Under the pieces are notes generated by a model. The model had not been told where the DNA came from. It was given only the letters and a program-made list of their open reading frames with translations, and ran no database searches. A stretch of 56,809 bases of DNA from Pseudomonas sp. PA15(2017). Its GTDB lineage: Bacteria > Pseudomonadota > Gammaproteobacteria > Pseudomonadales > Pseudomonadaceae. This document shows, in pieces, positions 28,551 to 37,256 of the stretch. Position 1 is the first letter of the stretch, and every line of letters begins with the position of its first letter. A program made the position numbers and the translations under genes. Where the stretch lies: NCBI RefSeq assembly GCF_001945395.1, contig NZ_MSXV01000008.1, forward strand, positions 1 to 56,809, in the 5' to 3' direction.

Positions 28551-28776
28551 TAAAACCTGTTCACGATCTTTCTGAGGATGCGCATGGGGCAGCTTCAAGG
28601 CAGAAGCGGCCGTTCGCCGATCCACTGTGGGAGCGCGCCATGCGCGCGAAAAATCGCGGGCATGGCCCGCTCCCACAGATAATCTCCAGTCCATCCTTCG
28701 GGAACGAACGGCCGCTCCCGCCACTTAACTGCCAAAATCGATGAGCCTGAGCTCAAAGATCATGATCAGGTTCTTA
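28551..28776. repeat. MITE-like element with REP core, copy B
   Basis: 226 bp with terminal inverted repeats: TAAAACCTGTTCACGATCTT on the left; on the right, read in reverse, TAAGAACCTGATCATGATCT. The centre (28628-28678) holds the palindrome GTGGGAGCGCGCCATGCGCGC and GCGGGCATGGCCCGCTCCCAC, nearly identical to 53174-53226. The right end includes the TAA stop of creC, so the element appears to supply or abut that stop. It fills most of the 346-bp gap; no gene seen in it. Confidence 0.65.
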
Positions 28777-30195
28777 GCGCGGGAAGCGCAAGCATACCTC
28801 CACGCCACCCTCGACGTTGGCGATGCTTAGCGTTGCACCGTGCAGTTGCGCCACCTCCTGCACGAAATTCAGCCCCAGGCCGGTGCTCTTGCGCCCGGTG
28901 GCCGGCCGCGCGAGGGAGTAGAAGCGCTCGGTCAGACGCGCCAGGGCGTAATCGGGAATCGTCGGCCCCTGATTGAACAGCAGTAGCTGCACGGCCCCGT
29001 CATCGGTTGTGCAATCGAAGCGGATCTTCCCGCCGGGCGGTGTGAAATCCAGCGCGTTGTCGAGCAGGTTGCTCAGCGCCTGGCGCAGCAGGAAACGCTC
29101 GCCGAGCAGGGTCTGCGAGGCATCGACGCAGTTATCCACCTGCACCTGGCGCTGTTCGATGCGCGCCATCTGGGCGTGCAGCAGCTCGTCGATCATCGGC
29201 TGCAACGGCACGGCGACACGCTCTTCGAGACCCTGGCGCTGCTCGACCTGGGCCAGGTGCAGCAAACGCTCGATCAGATTCTGCACGCGCTCGCCTTCTT
29301 CGCCGATATTGGCCACGAAGCGCTGGCGCTGGGCTTCGGGCATCTCGCCTTCCAAAAGCTCGGCGGCGCCGCGGATTGCCGCCAGTGGGCTCTTCAGCTC
29401 ATGGGTCAGGGTGTGCACGTAGCGCTCGACGTAGGCCTTGCCCTCCAGCTCGGTGCGCATGTGCTCCACCGCCTGAGCCAGTTGGCCGAGTTCGCCGCCG
29501 CGCACCTGGGGCAACTCGGCGCGCTGGCCCTCGCTGACCGCCTGTGCATAACGGGTCAAACGGCGCAGCGAGCCGCTCAGCCACCAGCTGAGCAGCCCGC
29601 CAACCAGCAGGCCCAGGCCGATCAGCCCGGCACCGAGCCAGCCCAGGCGCCGCTGCGAGCGCTCGATGTAAGGCTGCAACGTGCGGTTGGGCTTGGCCAC
29701 CGACACCACGCCGAGAATCCGCTCGCCATCGACGATGGGCGCGGCCACGTACATCACGGAGGAGTCCGGGTCATTGGAGTCTTCACGGGTCGAGCGCACG
29801 CCATAACGGCCCTGCAGGGTCAGGTAGACGTCGTTCCAGCGCGAATAGTCCTGCCCCACCGCCAGGCCGCTGGAGTCGAGCAACACGATGCCATTGGCGT
29901 CGGTGACGTAGATGCGGTGGTTGACCTGGTTCTTCGCCACGCCCCAGATCTGCGCACCGGGCTGGCGCTGCCCGTAGGCCTTGAGCAACTCGGGCAACTG
30001 GCCCTGGGCGAGGCGGCCATCGCGCACGTCCTCGCGCAGCAGCACCGCCAACAGGTGCGCGGTATCGACCAGGGTCTCCTCGGTGGACTGGCGCACGCCG
30101 GGGCGAATCTCGTCCATCACCGTGCTCAGCACGAACCAGCCGGACAGCCCGACGAACAGGAAGTAGGCCAGAAAGATACGAACGCCGAGCGGCAT
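28774..30195 (-). CDS. creC: Sensor histidine kinase CreC
   Basis: 473 aa. Two membrane spans (about 8-26 and 186-207) frame a periplasmic sensor region; HAMP about 208-258; the H-box THELKSPLAAIRG places His265; N-box NLLDNALDFT; G-boxes FNQGPTIPDYAL and STGLGLNFV. Typical CreC with a CreC-type periplasmic domain (YVTDANGIVLLDSSG). ATG 30195 follows creB by 28 bp. The TAA stop is the outermost base triplet of a MITE-like repeat, so the C-terminus FPR may have been redefined by the insertion. Confidence 0.94.
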   Translation of the reverse strand: MPLGVRIFLAYFLFVGLSGWFVLSTVMDEIRPGVRQSTEETLVDTAHLLAVLLREDVRDGRLAQGQLPELLKAYGQRQPGAQIWGVAKNQVNHRIYVTDANGIVLLDSSGLAVGQDYSRWNDVYLTLQGRYGVRSTREDSNDPDSSVMYVAAPIVDGERILGVVSVAKPNRTLQPYIERSQRRLGWLGAGLIGLGLLVGGLLSWWLSGSLRRLTRYAQAVSEGQRAELPQVRGGELGQLAQAVEHMRTELEGKAYVERYVHTLTHELKSPLAAIRGAAELLEGEMPEAQRQRFVANIGEEGERVQNLIERLLHLAQVEQRQGLEERVAVPLQPMIDELLHAQMARIEQRQVQVDNCVDASQTLLGERFLLRQALSNLLDNALDFTPPGGKIRFDCTTDDGAVQLLLFNQGPTIPDYALARLTERFYSLARPATGRKSTGLGLNFVQEVAQLHGATLSIANVEGGVEVCLRFPR

Positions 30196-30223
30196 CAGCA
30201 GGCCTCCTGAGCGGTGCGCATCG

Positions 30224-30901
30224 CTATTCGAGGCGCAGGCTGTAGCCCAGCCCGCGATGGGTCTGGATCGGCTCGGCGTGGGCCGCGACCTGGCGCAGCT
30301 TGGCGCGCAGGCTCTTGATGTGGCTGTCGATATTGCGCTCGTAGCCGGCATCGACCGGCACGCCTATGGCGTCGAGCAACTGCTCGCGGCTGAACACCCG
30401 CTCGGGCTGGCCGAGCAGGCATTGCAGCAACTGGAATTCGAGGCGGGTCAGGCTCAGGGGCTGGCCGTGGTAGGCGATGCGTACCCGCTCGCTGTCGAGA
30501 TGAAACGGGCCTTCGCCGGGCCTGGCGACAGGCTCGCGGGGCGTCACGCGCTTGAGAATGGCCTTGACCCGCGCTGCCACTTCCCGCGGGCTGAAGGGTT
30601 TGACCACGTAATCATCGGCGCCGATCTCCAGCCCCACCACGCGGTCGATCTCGTCGTTGCGCGCGGTCAGGAACATCACCGGCACTTCGGAAAACCGTCG
30701 CAGCCGCTTGCAGGCCTCGAAGCCACTGATGTCGGGCAAGCCGACATCGAGAATCACCAGGTCGCAAACCTCGCGCTCCAGCAGTGCCAGCGCCTCGCCG
30801 CCGAGGGTCGACCAGCGGGTGACGAAGCCCTCGGCCTGCAAGGCGTAAACCAGGGTATCGGCGATTGCGGCTTCATCTTCGACGATCAGGATGGTCGCCA
30901 T
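30224..30901 (-). CDS. creB: Response regulator CreB (OmpR/PhoB type)
   Basis: 225 aa. The receiver domain has Asp52 (ILDVGLPD) and Lys101 (VVKPF); the C-terminal winged helix covers about 130-222 (LTRLEFQLLQCLL; RNIDSHIKSLRAKL; THRGLGYSL). ATG 30901 (MATILIVEDE) is the family start; the open frame gives seven more codons. Upstream on its own strand lies the 756-bp DnaA-box array, so the creB promoter must be inside or beside it. Confidence 0.95.
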   Translation of the reverse strand: MATILIVEDEAAIADTLVYALQAEGFVTRWSTLGGEALALLEREVCDLVILDVGLPDISGFEACKRLRRFSEVPVMFLTARNDEIDRVVGLEIGADDYVVKPFSPREVAARVKAILKRVTPREPVARPGEGPFHLDSERVRIAYHGQPLSLTRLEFQLLQCLLGQPERVFSREQLLDAIGVPVDAGYERNIDSHIKSLRAKLRQVAAHAEPIQTHRGLGYSLRLE

Positions 30902-31007
30902 GGTTGGCAATCCTTGCGGCACGTGGGGTGCGGAGCCTGCGCGAGGCCGTGGCGAGCGTCAATAGCACGAGGCCTCACCACTCATGCCCAAATCAGGTGG
31001 ATCATTC

Positions 31008-31016
31008 TGTGGATAA
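31008..31016 (-). promoter_or_regulatory. DnaA box 1 (TTATCCACA on minus)
   Basis: Exact consensus DnaA 9-mer. Module partners: degenerate weak box at 30982, GGTGGA at 30996, TGAAGGCCA at 31033-31041, CGATCA-TTATT-TGACCAGC at 31066-31084. A one-mismatch box TTATTCACA in the other direction follows at 31088-31096. Confidence 0.6.
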
Positions 31017-31195
31017 GCTTGGAGCGAAGTGCTGAAGGCCACTGAAGACGCGCCTTTCGGTCAACCGATCATTATTTGACCAGCGCTTTATTCACAGCTG
31101 AAAACGTGACAACCCGCTGTTATTAAAGGAATTCTGTCAAGACCCGTGGATATATCAGCACACTGGGGACAATACACAACTTGCGTGGAATACTT

Positions 31196-31204
31196 TGTGG
31201 ATAA
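31196..31204 (-). promoter_or_regulatory. DnaA box 2 (TTATCCACA on minus)
   Basis: Exact consensus 9-mer. Module partners: CAATACACA at 31170-31178, CGTGGA at 31184, TGCAGGTCA at 31221-31229, TGATCA-TTTAC-TGAGCAAT at 31254-31272. The last block continues into an 8-bp inverted repeat (TGATCATT...AATGATCA). Confidence 0.6.
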
Positions 31205-31376
31205 CCTTTGCATGGTCGGCTGCAGGTCATGACAACCGGGCGCTCCAGCGCACTGATCATTTACTGAGCAATGATCAAAAGTGATGAAAATATTTGCGCG
31301 TTGAACGAAGGAGCGATGTCATCTACAAAAATCTCCGTCAAGGCAGATCGCTATACACAATAGCCGTGGAAGATTC

Positions 31377-31385
31377 TGTGGATAA
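31377..31385 (-). promoter_or_regulatory. DnaA box 3 (TTATCCACA on minus)
   Basis: Exact consensus 9-mer. Module partners: CTATACACA at 31351-31359, CGTGGA at 31365, TGGAGGCCA at 31402-31410, TGATCA-GTTAT-TGACCAGC at 31435-31453. The best conserved of the four modules. Confidence 0.6.
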
Positions 31386-31567
31386 GCCTGGTATCGAACC
31401 GTGGAGGCCACGTCATGCGTGGCATCTGGGCGCCTGATCAGTTATTGACCAGCCCCATTCAGAGATGCTCCAACCTACTGTATCGCTTGACTTTACCGAC
31501 TTGTGCGGGCCTGTAATCCGGCTGCGGCAGCAGACCAGCATTCATACACAATGCCCGTGCATGAGCC

Positions 31568-31576
31568 TGTGGACAA
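31568..31576 (-). promoter_or_regulatory. DnaA box 4 (TTGTCCACA on minus)
   Basis: One change from consensus. Module partners: TCATACACA at 31542-31550, CGTGCA at 31556, TGCAGGCCA at 31593-31601, CGTTCA-TTTAT-TGACCAGC at 31626-31644. An 11-bp inverted repeat ATCCCTTGCAG/CTGCAAGGGAT lies inside this module. Confidence 0.55.
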
Positions 31577-31657
31577 CCTGAAGATCATCCCTTGCAGGCC
31601 AATGGATTCAAGGACTGCAAGGGATCGTTCATTTATTGACCAGCTACTCTGCAGCGC

Positions 31658-33685
31658 TTATTCCACGCGAAAACGGCCGGTGTTACGCGACAGGGTTTCG
31701 CTGCCGCGACGCAGTTGCTCACTGGCGTCGCTGACCATGCGCGCGCCGTCCAGCAACTCGCTGGCCGCCTGATCGACCTGCTGAATATTGCCGCTCACCT
31801 CGTCGGCGGTAGCGGCCTGCTGCTCGGCAGCGGTGGCGATCTGCGCCAAGCGGTCACTGACGCGTTGCACCGACTCGACGATGCCGTCGAGATCCGCACT
31901 CATCGCCAGCACGTTACCCACATCGCCCTCGGCCTGCTGCATGGCCTGCTCCATCTCGGCCACGGACTGGCCCACCACCTTGTGCAGATCGCCAACGGTC
32001 TGGGCGATCTCCGCCGTGGAATTCTGGGTGCGTTGCGACAACGAGCGCACTTCATCGGCGACCACCGCGAAGCCACGGCCCTGCTCGCCGGCACGCGCCG
32101 CTTCGATGGCCGCATTGAGTGCCAGGAGGTTGGTCTGCTCGGCGATGCCCTTGATCACGTCGACCACCCGGGTGATCTGCTCGGTCTGCTGGCGCAGCTT
32201 CTGCAGGGTCTGTGCGCTGCCGGCCAGGCGCCCGCTGAGCTCACGCATGCTGGCGCTGGTGCGGGCACTGCGCTGGTTGCTCTGGTTGGCGATCTCGCGG
32301 GTCTGCCCGGCCTCCTGGGCGGCCTGCTCGCAGCTCTGCGCCACGCTCTGGGCGGTGGCGGCCATCTGCGTGGCAGCGGTGGCGATCTGGCTCATCTGCG
32401 CCTGCTGCTGTTCGACCGCGCTCAGCGAGCCCGCGGCCTGGCTTCCCAGACTACGCACGGTCTCATCGAGGCTCCGCCCTTCGCGGCCAACACCCTGCAT
32501 GGAATCACGCAACTGGGCGACGGCGGTGTTCAGTGCGGTGGAGATCGCCGCCAGGTCGTCGGCGCCATGCACCTGCATGCACACCCGCAAATCGCCGTCA
32601 CGCAGGCCCTCGGCGGCCTGGATGATGCCAGCGGTGCTGCGACGGATGGAGGCGTTGAGGCATAGCAGCAGGTACAGCGCCAGCAGGGTCAGTACGGCGA
32701 AAATCAACGTGGTGTGCAGCATGTCCTGGCGGGCATTGCCCTGATAGTCGCCGATGTTGGAATTGAACTGCTCGTACACCGCCTGGCGCAAGCCTGTGAG
32801 GTTCTCTTGCAACGCCTGGATCTGCTGCACGAACTGCGCGGGCTGCAGCACCATGGGGCTGGCCTCGAACATATCGCGGTCGACCTCGGCGAGAAACTTC
32901 TGCAGACCCTCTTCGACCTGAGCGTATGGCTGCTGCAGGCTTTGCAGAGCGCGCGGCGAAGCCTGCTGCAAAGCGGTGCGCGACTTGGCTATCTGTGCAC
33001 CAGCCTGTTCCAGCGAACGGCGCAGGTCACGCACCGCCACCCGGTTCTGCAGGGTGAAATGCTGCGCCACCAGCGAACCATATCCCTGGCTGGCGAAGCT
33101 GCCCAGGTTCTCGGACAGGCGTGGCAGAGTCAGGGTCAGTTGCTCCATCATCAGGTAAGTGTCGAGGAAGGGATCGAGAATCAGACCGCTGTCGCTCGCG
33201 ACCTGCTCACGCAGCACGCCGAGCTGCGAGAGTGTGCTCTGGTAACGCTCGAGTGCGTCGAGCAGTGCCATTTTACCCAACACCGCCAGGTCCAGCTCCG
33301 CCACCGAAGCCTGCAAGGCCTCGAGTTGCCGGCCGGTTTCCTCGCTGGGGATGAGTTTCACCTGCTCGGTCGCGGCCGCCAGGGCTTCGCCGAGCTTGCT
33401 GCTCCGCTCGCGCAGGAGCGCCTCGGCCGCCTTGTCGTTACCCTTCCAGCGCGCCAGCAACAGGCGTTGCTCGTGCAGTTCCTGCTCGACCGCGCCCAGC
33501 TCCTGCACGCCCTGCATGCCGTCTACCTTGCTGCGTAGCAACTCGATGCGCTCGAGGTTGCCGCTCATCATCACCCAGAGCGCATAGCCCAGGGGAACGA
33601 CGAACAGCACGAACAGCAGCTGGAACTTGCGGGCGAAGCTGACGCGCTCCAGCACCCGTATACCCGGTTTGAGCAATCCCCACAT
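31658..33685 (-). CDS. Methyl-accepting chemotaxis protein
   Basis: 675 aa. Membrane span about 19-40, an all-helical ligand-binding region of about 285 residues, second span about 327-347, HAMP about 348-402, and a long coiled-coil signalling domain whose tip reads [32 protein letters not shown]. No CheR-docking pentapeptide at the C-terminus (ends RFRVE). The long helical sensor suggests a two-module helical sensor (HBM-type) that would bind small organic acids; the syntenic P. aeruginosa gene is, from memory, PA5072 (mcpK, 2-oxoglutarate). Ligand not provable here. GAGGTG precedes the ATG. Confidence 0.95.
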   Translation of the reverse strand: MWGLLKPGIRVLERVSFARKFQLLFVLFVVPLGYALWVMMSGNLERIELLRSKVDGMQGVQELGAVEQELHEQRLLLARWKGNDKAAEALLRERSSKLGEALAAATEQVKLIPSEETGRQLEALQASVAELDLAVLGKMALLDALERYQSTLSQLGVLREQVASDSGLILDPFLDTYLMMEQLTLTLPRLSENLGSFASQGYGSLVAQHFTLQNRVAVRDLRRSLEQAGAQIAKSRTALQQASPRALQSLQQPYAQVEEGLQKFLAEVDRDMFEASPMVLQPAQFVQQIQALQENLTGLRQAVYEQFNSNIGDYQGNARQDMLHTTLIFAVLTLLALYLLLCLNASIRRSTAGIIQAAEGLRDGDLRVCMQVHGADDLAAISTALNTAVAQLRDSMQGVGREGRSLDETVRSLGSQAAGSLSAVEQQQAQMSQIATAATQMAATAQSVAQSCEQAAQEAGQTREIANQSNQRSARTSASMRELSGRLAGSAQTLQKLRQQTEQITRVVDVIKGIAEQTNLLALNAAIEAARAGEQGRGFAVVADEVRSLSQRTQNSTAEIAQTVGDLHKVVGQSVAEMEQAMQQAEGDVGNVLAMSADLDGIVESVQRVSDRLAQIATAAEQQAATADEVSGNIQQVDQAASELLDGARMVSDASEQLRRGSETLSRNTGRFRVE

Positions 33686-33790
33686 ACATCACCTCGGAAC
33701 GCGCCACGGTCCCAAAACGCCGTGGCAATGTGCCATTTCGAGGCAAGAATCACACCGGACTGCGTGAAACGGCAGCGCAGTCTCGGCAAA

Positions 33791-34291
33791 TCAGCAGTTG
33801 GGCCGCTCGGCGGTATAGCGATTAGAGGGATCGATGGCCGCATCCAACTTGCGGATAGCGCTGGCGCCGATCAGCAATGGGTAGTCGAAGTGACTGCGGT
33901 CGGTGAGGTTGACCTCGATGTTACGCAGCTCCTCACCCAGGCAGATGTCCATGTTGACCACCGGGCGCGCGGAATAGGACGGTTTGGCGGAGCTGCCCTC
34001 CTCGGCGCGATTCTTGATCTCGGTGACCCGCGCCAGGGGTTTCTCGAAAACCTGATCGTCGGCATCGTCGACGGCCAGGCGGAAACGCACCCAGTCCTCG
34101 CCATCACGCTCGAACTGCTCGATGTCACGGGCCGACAGCGAAGCGGTCATGGCGCCGGTGTCCATCTTGGCCTTGAGGGTCTGGCCGAGCTGGGGCAATT
34201 GAATGTATTCGTAGCGACCGTAGAGAGTCGGCTGATTGGCCATCGCCGGCAGGGTAATGGCAGCGGCCAGCAAGGCTAGAACGGTTTTCAC
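33791..34291 (-). CDS. Secreted retropepsin-like (RimK/ATP-dependent zinc protease family) protein
   Basis: 166 aa. Signal peptide 1-18 (ends AMANQ). KAKMDTGAMTASLSA carries the DTGA signature of a single-domain aspartic-protease fold; FDYPLLIGASAIR is the second characteristic stretch. Databases label the family putative ATP-dependent zinc protease, but DTGA argues for an aspartic protease-like fold. Start GTG 34291 with GAGGA upstream; there is no ATG near. It is 105 bp upstream of the chemoreceptor on the same strand. Confidence 0.85.
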   Translation of the reverse strand: MKTVLALLAAAITLPAMANQPTLYGRYEYIQLPQLGQTLKAKMDTGAMTASLSARDIEQFERDGEDWVRFRLAVDDADDQVFEKPLARVTEIKNRAEEGSSAKPSYSARPVVNMDICLGEELRNIEVNLTDRSHFDYPLLIGASAIRKLDAAIDPSNRYTAERPNC

Positions 34292-34484
34292 GCCTGAAAG
34301 TCCTCGTGTGAAATGGAGAACATTGGGACTGGGGCAGGCGTGAATGGTTCTGGAAAACTGCCGGAGCGATGCGTGCTCGAAGCGGCGCCTGGGCGGCCGC
34401 GTTGTGGCGGGAGCGGACATCGGCGGGGTATTTGTGGGAGCGGCGAACGGCAGCTTCTGCCTTGAAGCAACCCCGGCCTTCTCG
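34292..34484. other. Intergenic remnant of REP/MITE-like repeat
   Basis: GGGAGCGGACATCGGCGGGG and TGTGGGAGCGGCGAACGGCAGC (about 34410-34463) resemble parts of the elements at 15661 and 28551, but no inverted ends are left. Located after the ABC ATPase stop. No gene seen. Confidence 0.4.
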
Positions 34485-35211
<727 letters not shown>

Positions 35212-35219
<8 letters not shown>

Positions 35220-36174
35220 TTTGCGCGAGCCTCCGTTCCAGGCGGTTGGCGATCTGCGACAGCGGCAGGTTGATCACCAGGTAAAGGGCCGCGACACAGA
35301 ACCAGATCTCGAACGTGGAGAACGAGGTGGTGATGGCTTCGCGGCCGCTCTTGGTCAGCTCGGTGATGGCGATCACCGAGACCAGCGAGGTGTCCTTGAC
35401 CAGGCTGATGAACTGCCCGGCCAGCGGCGGCAGCACGCGCTTGAACGCTTGCGGCAGGATCACGTGGCGCATCGACTGCGCGGCGCTCAGGCCAAGTGAT
35501 CGGGCCGCTTCATCCTGGCCGCGAACGATGGACTGCACACCGGCACGGACGATCTCGCCGACATAGGCGCCGGTGAACAACGCCAGCGCTGCCACGCCGG
35601 CGAACTCGCGGGACAGGTTAAGCACCGTGCCGATGAAGAAGTAAAAGATGAAGATCTGCACCAGCAGCGGCGTGCCGCGCACCAGCTCGACGTAGACGGT
35701 CGACAGATGACGCAGCGTCGGGTTGGCCGAGAGCCGGCACAGACCGGTGACCAGACCGATCAGCAAGCCGAACACCCCCGCCGCCACGGAAATCCACAGC
35801 GTGGTCCAGAGCCCCCAGAGCAGCGGCCCGGCGGCCCAATGCCGGTTGACGCCAATGATATCGCCCTCGGCAACATCGTCGCCTTCGCTCAGTTGCAGAC
35901 TGTCGCCGGCCACGCTGAGCTGCTGCTGTTCGCCGCTTTCACCGAGCAGGGTGACCAGGGCGTCGCTGCCCTCACGGCTGATGCTCTCGACACGGCCATA
36001 GTCGGCCGCCCGTTGCGCTTCTTCGGCATGGTAGGCGAAGTACTGGGGAACGCGGTTCCAGCGCCATTCGTAAGAGATCAGCGAGGTGGAATACCAGATT
36101 GCCAGGATACCCAGGACCAGGATCAGCCCGGTCAGCAGGTGCCAGGGCCACTGGGCTTTCTTCTGTTTAGCCAC
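35212..36174 (-). CDS. Polar amino-acid ABC transporter, permease
   Basis: 320 aa. HisM/GlnP-type permease; the EAA loop is [31 protein letters not shown]. Longer than the usual ~230 aa: after a first span (about 14-34) an extra ~75-residue extracytoplasmic segment comes before the core permease domain (from about 115). Start GTG 36174 without a convincing ribosome-binding site, so translation may depend on the hairpin or coupling upstream. One subunit only, so a homodimer is expected. Confidence 0.93.
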
Positions 36175-36209
36175 GGTGAGTGTCTACCCGTTGAGTTGCC
36201 AACATGACA

Positions 36210-36230
36210 GCGCGCGGACTAGCCGCGCGC
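36210..36230 (-). promoter_or_regulatory. mRNA hairpin between binding-protein and permease genes
   Basis: GCGCGCGG, ACTAG, CCGCGCGC: a perfect 8-bp GC stem in the 86-bp gap. In such operons hairpins of this kind protect the binding-protein mRNA or cut read-through to the permease. No T-tract, so full termination is unlikely. Confidence 0.55.
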
Positions 36231-36260
36231 CGGGTGTAGCGAAATACAGCGCTGGCGCGC

Positions 36261-37052
36261 TTATTCCATGTCTTTCAGCCAGTTAGTGCTCTTGAACCAC
36301 TTGGCATGGATCCGATCGTAGGTGCCGTCTTCGCGGATCTGGTGCAGCCAGTTGTTGATCCAGTTGATGCTGTCGTAGTCACCCTTCTTCAGGCCGAAGG
36401 CCAGGGGCTCGAAGGTGAACGGCTCGTCGAGGAACACCAGCTTGCCGGCGCCGGCCTTGTTCACCGCCACGACGTTGTACGGCGCGTCGTAGATGAAGGC
36501 GTCGGCCTTGCCGTTGACCACGTCCATGACCGCTTCCTGCTCGTTGTCGAAACCGCTGTACTTGGCCTGGGCGATCAGCTTCTTGGCGACCATCTCGCCA
36601 GTGGTGCCGATTTTCGAGGTGATGCGGTAGTCGCCGCTGTTCAGATCCTTGTAGCTCTTGACCTTGTCAGCCAGCTCCTTGCGGATCAGCAGGGTCTGGC
36701 CGACCACGATGAAGGGCTCGGAGAAATTGATGCGCAGGTTGCGCTCCTGGGTCAGGGTCATGCCCGAGCCGATCATGTCGAACTTGTCGGTCAGCAGGGC
36801 CGGGATGATGCCGTCATAGGATGTGGAGACCAGCTCCAGCTTGACGCCCATGGCCTTGGTCATCGCCTTGAGCAGGTCGACTTCGAAGCCGATGATCTCA
36901 CCACGCTTGTTGGTCATCTCGAAGGGCATGTAGGTCGGGTCCATGCCCACGCGCAGGGTCCCGCGCTTGACCGCGTCGTCGATGACGCCAGCCTGGGCGA
37001 AGCCGGTGAAGGCGCAGACGGATAACAGCAGTGAGGCGACAAGCTTTTTCAT
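36261..37052 (-). CDS. Polar amino-acid ABC transporter, periplasmic binding protein
   Basis: 263 aa, SBP family 3. Signal peptide 1-21 (ends AQAG). GTLRVGMDPTYMPFEMTNKRGEIIGFEVDL is the family signature; FDMIGSGMTLTQERNLRINFSEPF contributes Thr and Arg ligand contacts. It collects a polar or charged amino acid and presents it to the permease. The exact amino acid is not predictable. First gene of the transporter operon; strong CAGGAG before the ATG; an NtrC-like palindrome lies 47 bp upstream. Confidence 0.94.
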   Translation of the reverse strand: MKKLVASLLLSVCAFTGFAQAGVIDDAVKRGTLRVGMDPTYMPFEMTNKRGEIIGFEVDLLKAMTKAMGVKLELVSTSYDGIIPALLTDKFDMIGSGMTLTQERNLRINFSEPFIVVGQTLLIRKELADKVKSYKDLNSGDYRITSKIGTTGEMVAKKLIAQAKYSGFDNEQEAVMDVVNGKADAFIYDAPYNVVAVNKAGAGKLVFLDEPFTFEPLAFGLKKGDYDSINWINNWLHQIREDGTYDRIHAKWFKSTNWLKDME

Positions 37053-37098
37053 TCTTGCTCCTGAAAGGCAAACGATTATGGGGCCGGCTCAGGCTCGT

Positions 37099-37113
37099 GC
37101 ACCGGCACGGTGC
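37099..37113. promoter_or_regulatory. NtrC-type palindrome before the amino-acid transporter
   Basis: GCACC-GGCAC-GGTGC, a perfect match to the NtrC core GCACC-N5-GGTGC, 47-61 bp before the binding-protein ATG. Identical half-sites occur before glnA and ntrB. It would lie downstream of the sigma54 candidate at 37227-37242. Confidence 0.45.
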
Positions 37114-37226
37114 GAGCGGCTGGCCCTTCGATAAGGCGGCGCGGCATGCTAACCGTGATCGCCGCCGATGGCGAGAGATACGCGCCGGATCAGCGACAAA
37201 CAGCAGCGTAGAGCCACCTGCGGGAA

Positions 37227-37242
37227 GGCAAGAAGCAGGCCA
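37227..37242 (-). promoter_or_regulatory. Candidate sigma54 promoter of the amino-acid transporter
   Basis: Minus strand TGGCCTGCTTCTTGCC: GG and GC are 10 bp apart as sigma54 requires, with TGGC and TTGC cores intact. Predicted start of transcription is about 37215, leaving a leader of about 160 nt that contains the NtrC-like site. Lies just after the dtd stop. Confidence 0.4.
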
Positions 37243-37256
37243 GTGAGCGGCCTCGA

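Larger units (their letters stand above)
30902..31657. other. Gene-free region with four spaced DnaA-box modules
   Basis: No gene of any size with coding character is seen here. Four ~103-bp modules start 181-191 bp apart. Setting the strong box as 0, each has a weak DnaA-type box ending ATACACA at -26, CGTGGA-like at -12, TGTGGATAA at 0, TGNAGGYCA at +25 and YGWTCA-N5-TGACCAGC at +58, without a single indel. Strong boxes: 31008, 31196, 31377 (exact) and 31568 (TGTGGACAA). About 80-88 bp between modules is not conserved. The stretch is visibly richer in A/T than the flanking genes. DnaA binding is inferred. Confidence 0.75.

Noticed and set aside
31435..31453. IHF site in the +58 block
   Set aside because: ATCA and TTR parts are present, but the spacing is one base short of WATCAA-N4-TTR in all copies.
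30902..31657. CRISPR array or tandem small-RNA genes as the explanation of the four modules
   Set aside because: Units are 181-191 bp apart with identical short blocks but diverged bulk, unlike CRISPR repeats. No shared promoter-terminator pair or consistent stem was found, so an RNA family is less likely, though not excluded.
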